From assembly GCF_001625215.2 (NCBI RefSeq), contig NC_030388.2:19962058-20026057 (forward strand): a stretch of DNA of 64,000 bases. Direction: 5' to 3'. The position numbers were made by a program, and so were the translations under genes. The DNA comes from Daucus carota subsp. sativus. Its lineage: Eukaryota > Streptophyta > Magnoliopsida > Apiales > Apiaceae. The notes under the pieces are model-generated. The model was not told where the DNA came from. It saw nothing but the letters and a program-made list of their open reading frames with translations, and did not search any database. Positions 11,541 through 24,005 of this stretch are shown here, piece after piece (the stretch's first letter is position 1; the number at the start of each line of letters is the position of its first letter).

Positions 11541-12651
11541 TTACAAAAAACTGTCATTTGTGCTCTACAGTAGTGGATTCATTTTGGCTTATCTATCAAA
11601 ACTCCTGGATTCACTGGCTCTTACACTTGTAATTGTTTTACCATTTCAAGCTGGTGAACCTTTTACATTTGCAATTTCTTTCAATTATCAAATCGGTTTT
11701 ACGTGAAGAAGATATCACGAATTCAATGGACCCAATATTCTGGATATAAGAAGTTGTGATATTCAGCAAAGAATGATATTTATTTGATGTATACTAGTTT
11801 TATTCCATCAGGTAACTTTAATAAAGTGGTTATGTAAAATTTGTCGAATCGGTAAGAGTTTGTGTTTTAATGATATCGACGATATTAATTGGCTTTATAT
11901 AAAAATGGTATGTTATAATTTTTTGAAATTGTTATTAATAGAATATATTGTATTAATATTGGAATTTTTCAACAACTTTTTAGAGGTTGGTCAAATATAG
12001 TCAACATCAAGTGTCGGCTAAAATTATAGACAAAGGTGAAAGACAAGGGTTTTGTAGATGAAATTTATAAGTATTATCTATGAACTTTATTTTTGACAGC
12101 GCCATAACTAAGAATTTTATAGACTTGGAAATGCTAATGTCTGCTTCTGTTTAAAAAACACCGGAAAAGTTCTATATATAAAGATCCAAACAAGGATCGA
12201 CGAGGAGGGATCAAGTCATTAACAATGTTGAAATGGCAATCAAGTATTACAAGCAATTGAAGCATCATTTTTGATTAAACAGAATTAGTTAAGGTACCAC
12301 TAGCAAACCTTGTTGCTCAAAACATGTTTCATTAAATTATCTGTCAATAAAAAAAATGTCTAATTTTAATGAGTTCATCAACTCACCAGATCTGTTCAAT
12401 CGAAGAAAATATTGGTTGGATCCATCTGTTACAAGGATTTGTATATCGAACTGAATAACCTCAAGAACGGAGCATCACATGAAGAAAAAGTCCCATCTGT
12501 CGGGAACTTGACTTTGCTTGATGCAACTCAGTACAAATCATGGAAGTCAATGGCAAAACTTCTCTAAAAATTGCCTCATTTTCTATACGCCTGTAAGGTC
12601 TCCTTTCTTTAAACTATAAACTGCCAACATCAACTTTTCTGGCCCTGAGGC
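11541..12651. other. 3' flanks between two convergent genes
   Basis: Contains the 3' UTR of the pyruvate carrier gene and, from the other side, that of the minus-strand gene ending at 12652. No further gene or clear repeat was seen. Confidence 0.5.
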
Positions 12652-15600
12652 CTAAGCCTTCACAGAATCTAATGTTTCAGGCTCACCATCTTTGATCTGA
12701 TCATTCATTGAATCCGAATCATTTTCACCATCACGGGAGTTCAGATTTATACCTAAATCCACAGTGCTCTCATTCAAATCTTGTCGCCCTAGTGGATTCT
12801 CTGGAGTCTGGAATAATAATAATGTAATAATGTACATTAATCTCATAAACCACAGTTCAACTGCATCAACATGTGTGAACTTTTGTCCAAAAAAAAAACA
12901 AAACAAAACATGTGTGAACTAATGCACTTGGGCATGATAAAAGATAAGTTCATAGTTTTCTTGAGTTTGACTTTAAAGAATACAAGTTCCTGTTTAAATT
13001 TTGTATTTTTATTTAAATTCTTAATGATGACAATGTCCTCCTAGATAGTTAATGTTTCCCTAACATTGTCGGAACATGTAAAAACTTAACATAAAGTTAA
13101 GGTAGGCCAAGAGCATAAACGATGGCTGTATTTTGAGTACATTGATCATATAGCTAATAGGTGGGGGGGTTGATGCAAGAATGATGGTGCACAGATCAGC
13201 AAACAAAAGGGTATTACACCTCACCTCATTCTCTTCCATTGGCACATTGTTAATGTCGGGCTTTTCATCAACATCATCAGCTTTAGAGTTCAAATCTGTT
13301 GCCACGATATTCGTCTCACTAGGTTTGGCTTCATCCTCAACCTGTTCTGCAGCTTCATCCTCAACCTGCTCACTGGCTTCATCTTTTTGCTCTTCCAGTA
13401 ATGCAATCTGAACAGTGGTCCAAACAAAGTTTACACATTACTAAGCAATGCAAAGTTCTAATAACAATTTAAGCAGAATTATAAGCAACAATAACAAGTC
13501 ACCCAATTAAAGAATGTTGATGTGTTACTGTGCAAGTCACTGACAAGCGTGTTCAAAATATGACCCACTACCAAACAAAGTCGCAGAAAGAGCCTATAAC
13601 TTTTCTGCATTACGTAAAAAAAGAAAAGTCCGGGTATAAGATTCAAGTAGCAGAAGTGTTTATATATAAAAATAGAAGATAATAAGAGAGTAGGATCAGT
13701 GAGCGGCTAATACTAATATATTACACTGCCTTCCACAGCCTCAATTAGCCCAACGTTGAGCTAAGGCATTACTGACAGACTGACATACTACACGCGATTA
13801 AGAAGATCACCAGCAACAGAAGATTGGCAAAATAAAGCAAAACACGACATTGTCGGTTAATTCTAAACTCTCGTAAACATAGAGAGATAAATCATTAGAA
13901 AATTACCACTCGTCATATATATTTCAGGTGACTCGAGAAACAGATGCTTGTGGCATGATATTCAAATTATGTGCTCACTGCCCACCCGAACTCTCCAAAC
14001 GCTCCTCTATAGAAAAACAGACTAACCCTGCTCCCCCCAGTAGGCTCTCCTAAAATTTTGTAACAAGTTGAAAGAATCTCATTTTAATATCAATCCTCGG
14101 TAATACTTCCTTACAAGTGCACTTTAACTACTATTATGAACTGTCCAATAGTGCTTAGGGCAGAAGATTGTCAGAGACAACTGTCCGTCTCCACACTCAT
14201 CAATCGGTAATAAGTTTTAGAACTACTCTCCCACACATATATGCTATAAAACTGACAAATCTATTAACCATCCCAAACACAAAAGAGTCCTGCTTCTCAT
14301 TTCATCACTTCCAACATACATCTAAAAGTGAGGAACATATTCGACAAAATTAAGCCATGACACCACGAGCATACAACTGTGATATAAGATGAAAACAATA
14401 ACCTAACCGAAAATAATAAGTGTAAATAAATGAGATACATTGTGTATTCAATTAAAACTGCACAAAAAGAAATAGCACACACAATTCTATAACCAATTAT
14501 ATACGCAAATACTAGAACAATAATATACAATAATTGCCACATAGATTATATCAGTTAAAACATCAAAAAGCCCCTTTACTCTAAAATATAAAGTTAGAAA
14601 CCCTAGATTCAAATCTAACAAACAAATAACAAAACAGTTGAAATAAATTAGTCGCTCCTATTAATTTATCACACTCCCTTCTACAGCCTCAACTAGACCC
14701 TTTACTCTAAAATATAAAGTTAGAAACCCTAGATTCAAATCTAACAAACAAATAACAAAACAGTTGAAATAAATTAGTCGCTCCTATTAATTTATCACAC
14801 TCCCTTCTACAGCCTCAACTAGACCAGCACCGAGCTATGGCATTGCTGAGATACTACAAGCCATTAATAAAATCATCATCAACATAAGATTAGCAAAATT
14901 CAACATTGCTGTCAATTCCAAACTCTCCTAAACACAGAGAGACCATCATTAGAAAAATTACACTCTTCCGTATATATTTTGGACTAAAAAAACAGATATT
15001 TGTGTAATAAAATCCAGATTATGTGGCCACCCCGACTATCCAAATGCTCCTCTACTGAAAAACAAATTAAACCTGCTTCCCCAAATGGGCTCTACTATAA
15101 TTTTTCAAAAAATTCTTAAAAAAACCTTGATTTAACATCAATCCTCATCTAATAAACCCTCCCAATTACTTGCACTCACGCCATTATGAACTGCCCCACC
15201 TTCCCTCTATTCCAATACTGGAAGTGCTTCGGATAAAAGCCTACTGAGACAACTGGCCATCTCCACACTCATCAGCCACTAATAAGTTCTAAAATAATTT
15301 CACATATACACAATCTATGAAACCAACCAATCACAAAAGGGTCCTGCTTCTCATTCATCAGTTCCTACATATGTCTGCTATAGAGCCACGTCAACCGGTC
15401 TCCTAAAGGCGAACACATTCGACAACATAACACCCTGATACCACGACCATACAACAATAATAGATGAAAATACTCGTAAATTATTGTATAGGAACGACCA
15501 ACCAATTCAACTTCTAACTAAAAAATATATAACTTTTCATCAAATTCAGATAAATTTCTTTGCTTTGAGGTCATACAAATACATAGAAAATAAGAAAACT

Positions 15601-16374
15601 GTGAAAACGATTCTTTGCAAGACCAAACCAGCCTCCACCTCTTTTTCTGTTATTTTATAACGGTACCGGCAATCACTAAATTCTAATGAATCCGCTGATA
15701 CTAAATTCTAACGAATCTGCTAATGATAGGTCTATTTCTGCACTTTGGTCAATGGCTCTCTTCAGATCACGATTCTACTTCAACTATGATTCCATATCTC
15801 AAGAATTGTCAAATTCCTTTCCAATCCAGTTTCATAGAACCGAAAATAATAATCAAGAAATAAACTTTTAACAAAAAAAAAACTAATTCACTCTTCAACA
15901 CATTATACATCCAATTAACAAATAAACACAGCACAAAAAATTACTAATGCACCACCACATATACAACAATTCAAATCTAAACCACAATCAACCACTTAAC
16001 CAAATTACCAAAAAAGCCCCTCTAACAAAAAAAAACAGATAAAATAAATTTTCGTGTCATGTACAAAATTGTCGAGATAAAAATACCGGGACATATTTGA
16101 ATTTACGGCGGGGCGGCTCGTCATCATCCGTCTGATCGGGATCAGGGGCATTAGCATTGAGCAAGGGAGTCCATTTGAAGAGCTTAAGGTGAGTAACGCC
16201 GTTAGCATTAGCGTTAGTGAAAGAATGAGAATGACGTGGATTAGAAGAAGCGGCGTTAGAAGGGGCAATGTGGACCCACTTTTTCTTCCACTTTCGAACT
16301 GGACCGGTGAAAACAGTGGCTGGACCGCCGTACCGAGTCGAGGATCGGCCGAGTCGAGCCCCCACGCCTTCCAT
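12652..16374 (-). CDS. Plant protein of unknown function (MEGVGARLGRSSTRYG family)
   Basis: Three exons on the minus strand, 16374-16087, 13407-13225 and 12807-12652, join in frame to 208 residues. Exon 1 starts MEGVGARLGRSSTRYGG and contains a strongly basic TGPVRKWKKKWVHI segment and LKLFKWTP, and ends in PPRRKFKYVP. Exon 2 continues IALLEEQK and holds an imperfect duplicated acidic motif (EQVEDEA twice). Exon 3 is acidic and ends DSVKA. I recognise the N-terminus and the RRKFKYVPIALLEEQ junction as conserved in an uncharacterised land-plant family; no enzyme or DNA-binding fold is evident. A basic front half and acidic tail suggest a soluble, possibly nuclear, protein (inference). Intron 1 is 2.7 kb and duplicated internally. 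It is divergently arranged with the PUR3-type gene. Confidence 0.85.
13690..15475. repeat. Old tandem duplication within intron 1 of the unknown-function gene
   Basis: The segment at about 13690-14400 recurs, diverged, at about 14670-15475. Shared blocks in the same order include ACAGCCTCAA, GGCATT, CCAAACGCTCCTCTA versus CCAAATGCTCCTCTA, CTCCACACTCATCA, GTCCTGCTTCTCATT and ATACCACGACCATACAAC versus ACACCACGAGCATACAAC. Many indels separate the copies, so the duplication is old compared with the 126-bp one between them. Confidence 0.75.
14572..14823. repeat. Perfect-looking 126-bp tandem duplication
   Basis: The unit beginning CCCTTTACTCTAAAATATAA at 14572 repeats at 14698 and appears identical over its whole length, ending with CAGCCTCAACTAGACC in both copies. 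Identity implies recent origin. It lies at the junction of the two older diverged copies. Confidence 0.9.
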
Positions 16375-17701
16375 TGGTGAGTCAGACCGAGTTGGTGTTT
16401 TCGAGGCGAGTGAGTGAAATTAGAGAGAGATTTGTTAAGTTCTTGTGATCGGCTGTTTTTTAATAACACCGTGTTTGTTTGTTTTGTGGGCTTTTAACAG
16501 TTTCAGATTTCTCATGGAGTTGAGGAAGGGTAAGTTCTTGTTATGGTAAAAGATATCAAATTTATTAATAAGAACTTATGAGAGAATTATATATAAATTT
16601 TAACTAAAATAAATTTTAAAATAATCAATAAATACATTTCGATATAGGTTAATCAATTATGTTATTATATTTTAATTAACTAGTTAAAATGTTTATAGAT
16701 AAATAGATTTAAACTAGTCGGGCACTCGGGCAGTACTCCATCCTTTTAAGTTCCATTCTGATTTTGTCCTCGGATTTAGAGTATATTCAAAATATCAACA
16801 TGGGTATTGGATTGAGATTTTAAAATATTTTTTTTCATTCATGAAACTCGAGAGTATTTGATTAGGATTGTTTGAAATCCATTAAAATATTGAAGTATTT
16901 AATTAGGATTTTAAATTATACTATAAAATCTGGTGGTATTCGATTAGGATTTTAAATTATGTTTTAAAATCTGATGGTGTTCAATTGGATTGTTTAAAAT
17001 CCATTAAATTCTGATAATATTCAAATGCTCATGGTTTTTTTTGGATTTCATAAAGTGACGGATTTTGTGACATTTTTCGGTGTATTTTAAGTTTTTTGGA
17101 ATCCCATCAAAACCCATCAGATTTTAGAGTATTGTACTTAAATCCTATCAATTCTGTGACATTTTATCATGAATCAACACAATATCAAAATCACACACAA
17201 TCCATTAAAATTCATATACTAAAAAATATCCACTAAAATCTCAATCGAATACCGCCTCTAACTTTCAATCGATTTAAATTCCATAAAAAAGAAAAATGAA
17301 TGTAATGATTTGGACTTGTATTATATTTTAGAAATAAGGATTTTACTTTGTAAAATGAGAGATTAGATTTGTATAATTTTCCGAAATTAATATATTATAT
17401 ACCTATTAAATACATAAAACTAAGAAAATATTATACAAATTTACTTTTTACAATATAAATACGTATTTTTATGGAATGTGCCTGTGACGGTGCTTTACGT
17501 TTTGTCTAATATTCCCCAAACACGGTCTCCCTGGAATCTAAACTTCTAAAACCCTGTGGAGGTTTCTGAAGTTCTAACAATTCAGCCACACATATTCAAC
17601 AAAAGCTTGTCTGAATTTTTCATTCACATCTCTTTAAGTCACCTGTTTCATCTTCTTGTGTGACCCATTGAATTAAAATCGAGAAAAATCAAGTCTTTTT
17701 C
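16375..17701. promoter_or_regulatory. Shared 1.3-kb divergent intergenic region with a foldback element
   Basis: This region separates the start codons of the minus-strand unknown gene and the plus-strand formyltransferase gene, so it holds both promoters. 16802-17262 is a repeat unit: GGGTATTGGATTGAGATTTT at its left end matches the reverse complement of AAAATCTCAATCGAATACC at 17235-17253. Between them, motifs such as AGGATTTTAAATTAT and AAATCCATTAAA recur. A TATA-like TATAAAT at 17454-17460 may serve the formyltransferase gene, leaving a leader of about 210 bases. Confidence 0.55.
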
Positions 17702-20700
17702 ATGGAAGCTCAAGCCATAAATCCTCATTTTCCCACAACTCTAAACTCTAAAAATCGTAACTTTATGGCAAAAATCACTTGCTTTCCTCAATCCCCAACT
17801 TGGGTTTCATGTAAAAGTCACAATCTTTCGTTTGTTCCAGAATTTGGAACCTCTTTGAAGAAGGATTTAAGTTTGAGAAGCAGCTGTGTTGTAAAAGCAA
17901 AGGTGGGTAGTGATGGTGGTGAGGAATTGGGAGAAGGGGTTAGCAGGAAAAATCTGGCTGTTTTTGTATCCGGGGGCGGTTCGAATTTTCGGTCTATTCA
18001 TGAGGCCATTCTTGATGGAAGAATTAATGGGGATATTGTTGTTTTGGTGGCAAGTAAAGCTGGCAAGTTTCTTGCACTGTTGAATTTTTGTGTGTGGATG
18101 TTTTCATGTTTTATTAGTGTTTGATGAATTATTATGGTCTAATTCTCACAAAGCTTGCGTTGCTCGCATTAGAATAATATTTGTTCTTGCCTCTCAATAT
18201 GAATAATTAATCTCTTTGCTGTGTGGGAGCACGTAATGAATATCTTAGTCAAATTTATAGCTCGATAAGAAATATTATCAGCATTGATCAGGTTTCTACG
18301 AGATCTGTTACATAGTATTTTGGCCAGTCATTGTGTGATCTTTTACACCAACAGTGATACATGATTGCATAATTGGAGTTGTGGTGTTGTTTATGATATC
18401 TTTGGCTCGTTTTGGATTATACATGTATGATCAATGGTGTATGAGTCTAGTTGTTATTGTAGTCCGCAAAAATATAAATGGATGTGTGTGGATAATGATG
18501 AAGGGTTTTTTTGTCATGAGCTAGATAGTAGGCGAAGTATGCAGTTTCAACTATGTATTAATAACGAGTCTCCAAATAGACCAATTTGTTTATAACAAAG
18601 TTTATGGTTAGTTACATTTGATATCTATCTTTATTTGTCTTTTCAGAAGTCGTAACTTAGACTTCTTTGTATACGCTGCTTTTTAACTTTCATATTGACA
18701 GTCAGGTTATAAGGTAATAACAGTTCGGCTTGGCGTGATTAGAGTTTAGAAGACATCCATGTAGCCGAAACAACTTAACTCTTACCCACTGTCTAGTTTT
18801 TTTAATGGATCCTTAATTTCCACCATTCAAACAATTCATTGACTTGGCCACTGTTGTGTATACTTGTTATTATCACAATAGTATTTTTCTTAGACTGCTA
18901 GAAGTTTTAATTTCTTCCTTTATCATTGATAGTATACCAGCTTTAAATTATGCTCCTCACTCAAGTCAGATACGATGTATCCGCGAATGGGTCAATTGAT
19001 GATAATTGATATGTTCTTCACTAATTAATTTTCTTTTCTCGCAGAATGTGGAGGTGCAAATTATGCAAGAAACAAGGGAATACCTGTCATTGTATTCCCT
19101 AAAACCAAAAGTGGATCTGAAGGTTTATCTCCACATGATCTCGTAAGTGCTCTGAGGTCAGTTTCTTCTTCACTGACAAATATATTGCATAGGCATTTTT
19201 TTTTATGCATTTAACCTTCAGTTGCTAGTGTTAATAGTTTTCTAGTAGTATATTAATTAATCACTACTTTTTTGTTTAGTTTAGTTTTAGGCAAACCTTT
19301 TGTAAAGACACTATTTAGTATATTACCTTGCTCTTGTTTCATCATATTTTAGTTCGTCGATCCAATGGAAATAATTGCAGCCTAACCTTCCTCGAACCCA
19401 GCCACAAATCTCCGTCTGGCGTTAATTTCTGCCCAGGCTGTTCTTTGCACAAGCACAACTATTCTATCCTCTAATTCTAAGCCGAATTTATTTTTAAGGT
19501 TTAGGGGTTTTGATTTTGGGGAAGATGTAACCAGGTTTGATATCAGATTATGATATGTACAGGGGTTATAGCGGTTATATGGTAAAAGAGCAGTTCAATC
19601 ACTCACTTTTTGAAAACTAGCTAACGGCGTTAACCATTAACTACGGTTATACACGTAATGTAAAGTTTTTAAAAGTTTGTGTACATGTTTTGCAATATAT
19701 GGAACTGGAGATACACAAAGCGGATAATTCAGAAAGCTCGTGTAGTCGTGTACACAATCTGTAATTTACTCATTCATACAACAGTAAGCAATAAGGAAAT
19801 ATGACCAAAAAAAGTGATTATACAAGAATAACAGTGACAATTTTAACTTGATCAGTTAAAAGATCAAAATAGATGAAAATCGATTGATATAGAGACATTA
19901 CCTGCATTTGAGAAATTAATAGCGGCAAAATTGTCAGTCCTTTGAGCAGATAGAATCTTCTTTGACCTCAATCTTTTAAACCCGTTATCAAGTTCCCTTT
20001 GTTTCAATTCCGGCTCTTGGCATTTTCTTCTATATGAACACAACATTTTGCAAGACAGTTACTAAATAAATGTGTCTCAACTCTCAAATTGCCTACTGAA
20101 GAACGTAAAATGGTTAGGTCCTCAAGGAAACAGGAATTATCATCTTCTTAAAAATTGATGTTTCTTTTTAAGAGTTATAAGGAACTAGACTTGTAAATGA
20201 CTGGCTTGCGATCAGACTTCAGAGAAACTCGATAGACGCTCAATTTAGTTAGCCTGATAAATCTATTAGTGGATCTTGAACATGAACTATTAAGATGTTG
20301 CAAAGTAAGTTCAACTTAACTCGACTAGCTATCCTGATAAAACAAATATTCCAAGTCAACTTTGACTACTGAGGCATGCTTGAACTCCAATATAGCAACG
20401 GAGCTAAAAGAATCTGACATTAAACAACTAAAGAAACATATCAGTTAAGCAGTATAATATATTATTAAAACTAACATTAACAGTGATATGTATCAGTATA
20501 CTGAGCAACAGCTAATTCAATATTTTTGAAGTAAGTTTGAATATCTAAAGTTCATTATAACAGTTTCCATACATTCACGAGTATAGTTTTAAAATTTAGT
20601 GTCACTAGTCCTACTATTTGGCTTAAAACAAGTACAGTAGTATTGAGGAAGAATGTACGTTGGAAATTTTTTAAATTTCTGTCTGTTGCTTACTTGCTTG

Positions 20701-23327
20701 TATACATATAGATATATTTGCACTTAAAAAGCAACATTTAGGGTCCAGCTATCAAACTCAAATGGTTCCACAACACACAAAATAATTAAGTCCAGGTTCA
20801 TTCACAATTGCCTAACCTTTTAGCCCAACTGTTTTCACTTGTACACTGTAAAGGTTGCTTAATAACCAGTAGAAGATCAACCAAAGAGGACCGTTAATAA
20901 TTAAAAAAGAATAGTGTAATTAATTATAATGAAGAATAAGCAGTAGAATCAGTATAAGAGATTGACAGAGAGCAATAGATACCAGCAAATTTATTAGTCT
21001 TTGCAGAGAGTTCCATCTGCTTTATTGAGTGTATATTAGCTGCTGAGGTTATACTTTCCGCATCTAGTTCATACCCAGTAAAGTTCTTTGAGCATTTTCT
21101 GCACCTCAAAATTTTGTTCACAAAATTTCTGTGATACATGAACTTGAATTCGCAAGAGGTGCAACACATCCAGAATGTCTCTTTATTGCTGTCTGAATTT
21201 CTGATTATTAAAGTCTGACACACTTGAGGTGCAGGAACTTCAGTTCTCGCTGGAGCTCTACATCTTAGATCATACGAAGATCTTTTTCTTTTATTTTGAT
21301 TCATGTTAATATCTGGAGGAAAAAAAAATTAATAAATTGGTTAGGCCCACATGCATAACTGTAGGAAGAAACTGCCCAGTCTGGTATACTGTTTCTTTTC
21401 CAGGGTTGCATAGTTTTAGGCTCTCCTTTATAATCTCTTTTTTTTTTTTTTCAAAATTATAAACAGGTATGGATTCTGGATAATCAGTATCTGACTAGAT
21501 ATGGTGGTCAGACACTTCATCACGCTATATTTATAGACTAGGTAGTGGACCTTGAACATAACATTTTGCAAGACACTTGCATAACAGATGTGTCTTTACT
21601 GGCTAAACCTTGCTGTCAAAGAACTATACCAATTAATATGTAGAACTATTATTAAAGTCATTCCTTACTAATTCAGTTTCTGGAGTCTTGCAGAATTAAC
21701 TTTTATAAGTTAATGCTATTTAGTAGATATATATAGTGATAAGTTCTTGTAAATTTTATTGTGGCAGAACCATGATTCTGACATGTATCAATACAACATT
21801 GTTTTGTTGGTAATAGATTTTACTTTTTAAACAGGAAGTTTAAAGTCGACAATGTTCTGTTAGCTGGATTTTTGAAGCTTATACCAGCTGAGTTGATTCG
21901 TGCTTATCCGAAGTCCATACTAAACATCCATCCCTCTCTTCTTCCATCTTTTGGAGGTAAAGGTTACTATGGTATGAAGGTGCATAGGGCTGTCATCGCT
22001 TCTGGAGTAAGGTATGACTTGTCCTTTGTGAAATTTAGTCATCCCATCACAAGAGACATTATCTTCTCTCTAACTTGCCCTCCGTTGTTGCTTATGTGCA
22101 ATTTTTAGTCAGACGCTTCTTTTTTATGTGTCTTACATAGTTGGAGTGTGATGGTTTGAGATGTTTAACACTTTCACTCTCAATGTTTTTGGCAGCACAT
22201 TTTGTCAAGTAATCATGTTGAAAGTTATGCTTAATGATACCATTAGTTGTAATGAGTTGGTGTAGGTTGACATTATAAATTCATGTTAGTCCCTGATAAT
22301 TGGTTTACAAATTATAAGACTTCACCCACTTTTTAGTTTATTGTTCTGCGTATATTCTATGTTGATCGGGCTGGGGTATGGAGTGGGGACACTGTCATAA
22401 CTCAATAGTTTGACATTGTCTACAAGGGACCTATTCCTTTTTTTTTTTGGGACATGGGTGAGTGTAAACATTATAATTTTATAGTAAACAAGTATTGGAT
22501 AACATATTGTAGCGAAAACATGACACTCGAATATAACATGTTAGTGTAGATTTTTAAAAGACGTATTAACAAATGGTATATTCTTAAACATATTATATGA
22601 AAATTTTATTTCCAACGCACGTCTTTACATCAATAGTGAAGGGATTTCGTCCTTTTATTTTTTGCTCCTCTTTTTCCTTTCACCTTCTTCATTCTGCATC
22701 TCATTTGTGGTCTTTTAGTTGCTCAAAGTTCCGTATCATGCCGTGCTACACAAGTACACGAGGCAAAACTAAAAAGCCAGACTAACAGAGTGTATGACTA
22801 GAAAACAGAATTAACTTAATAAACTAGTTTCCTTGCAGAATAATTGTAGAAAGTTTCTTAGGAATGCTTTTGCTTTAAATTTTGTGAAGTTCAATATATC
22901 TGCACAAAAAGTAGTTTAGAATCACCTATGTTGGAAGCATTCAGAGGACTCATGACTTATCCATTTTATTTGATGTGTGTTAAGATAGATACTCAGGGCC
23001 CACAATCCATTTTGTTGATGAACATTATGACACGGGACGTATCCTTGCCCAGAGAGTCGTTCCAGTGCTTGTTACTGACACGGCAGAGGAGCTGGCTGCA
23101 AGAGTTCTTCAAGAGGTCTTCGAATTTTGAGCACCTCAGTAATGAATTTAAAGTCATAATGGCTCCTGACCTTTCTCTTTCACATTTTACTAACAAAGTA
23201 AATACTTTGTCAGGAACATCAAGTATACGTGGAGGTAGCTGCAGCTTTGTGCGAAGAACGGATTATCTGGAGGGAAGATGGTGTTCCTCTAATCCGGAGC
23301 AAGGACGACCCTGATAAATTTAGTTAG
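17702..23327 (+). CDS. PUR3: Phosphoribosylglycinamide formyltransferase, plastid-targeted
   Basis: Third step of de novo purine synthesis: transfers formyl from 10-formyl-THF to glycinamide ribonucleotide, in plants in plastids. Five exons, 17702-18062, 19045-19156, 21835-22011, 22989-23115 and 23214-23327, join in frame to 296 residues. Residues 1-80 are a Ser/Thr/Lys-rich transit-peptide-like extension. The enzyme core starts at about 85 with VFVSGGGSNF (substrate-binding loop), followed by LLAGFLKLIP, the catalytic ILNIHPSLLPSF (Asn188, His190) and GPTIHFVDEHYDTG with the catalytic Asp (Asp231 by my alignment). It ends WREDGVPLIRSKDDPDKFS. Intron 1 is only in frame if its donor is GC (CTG then GCAAGT at 18063), so it is a GC-AG intron. 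Reading straight through gives the false 140-residue frame 17702-18124. Intron 2 (2.7 kb) contains an antisense DnaJ-type fragment. Confidence 0.95.
19864..21318 (-). pseudogene. Antisense DnaJ-family zinc-ribbon gene fragment inside PUR3 intron 2
   Basis: The minus-strand frame 21304-20980 encodes ETFWMCCTSCEFKFMYHR followed by RCRKCSKNFTGYEL, the pattern (TFW..C..C, then C..C and F.(A/G)YEL) of the zinc ribbon in large plant DnaJ proteins of the DUF3444 type. A CAG acceptor precedes it at about 21319 and a GT donor follows at about 20979. A second exon-like frame (about 20046-19890, RRKCQEPELKQRELDNGFKR) has an AG before it and a GT after it, but the two do not join cleanly in phase with the sites I chose. 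No J domain or C-terminal domain was found. Most likely a captured or decayed partial copy; a short functional nested gene is less likely. Confidence 0.55.
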
Positions 23328-24005
23328 TGGATCACATTCTGTATCATCAATTTTGCACAAAAAGAAGCTCGCGTTGCATTTTTGTCTTTATGCATCATGC
23401 ATCAGGGTGAATTTATGTTCCTGTGATCTGTGGATTTCCCCCTTACAAGGTTTTAAATATTGTTCATGTTAAGCATATTTATTAGGCAAATAATGTGACA
23501 TTGTGTAACTTCGATGTACCATAAGAGGCGAGCCTTCTTCTTTTTAACAAATCATTAACATGAATTGTAGTGTTTTTTAAGCTTGGTAGTGCCAACTATT
23601 TCAAAATCAGTGAACCCTTTTGTTTCTTTTGACTGTAGTAGCAACCAGATGGGAACATGGTAAACATAATAAAAGTTCAACATTTATAAGGAACCATAGG
23701 CAAATACTGCTGATTAACATGAATGGCATAAAGACAATGAACTTTTTGTACTATAAACTGAAACAAGCAACTTTCGAGAACTCCTTGCTTGTTCCACATT
23801 TAGGACTGGAAGCCTGTTCCCATTCTGCTAAGGTTGGTCTTGATACCAGAATTTCTCCCAAATATGACTATAGCTAATGGTGGGAAGACGGTTAGAGAAG
23901 TTGTGACTTGCACAGTTGATAAATCTCATATTAAGGCCCTGTTTGGGTAAGCTTATTTTCTATCCGACTTCAGGCTTATAAGTCAGAAGCATATTCGTAG
24001 TGTCA
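23328..24005. other. 3' flank of PUR3 and spacer to the KIN17-like gene
   Basis: Contains the PUR3 3' UTR. The part from about 23935 (GGCCCTGTTTGGGTAAGCTT, then GGCTTATAAGTCAGAAGC) looks like one end of the hAT-like MITE family present elsewhere in the window. No gene seen. Confidence 0.45.

Noticed and set aside
16005-16469. 154-residue minus-strand frame and 63-residue plus-strand frame
   Set aside because: Shadow frames of exon 1 of the unknown-function gene; the 16374-16087 frame splices to conserved downstream exons, these do not.
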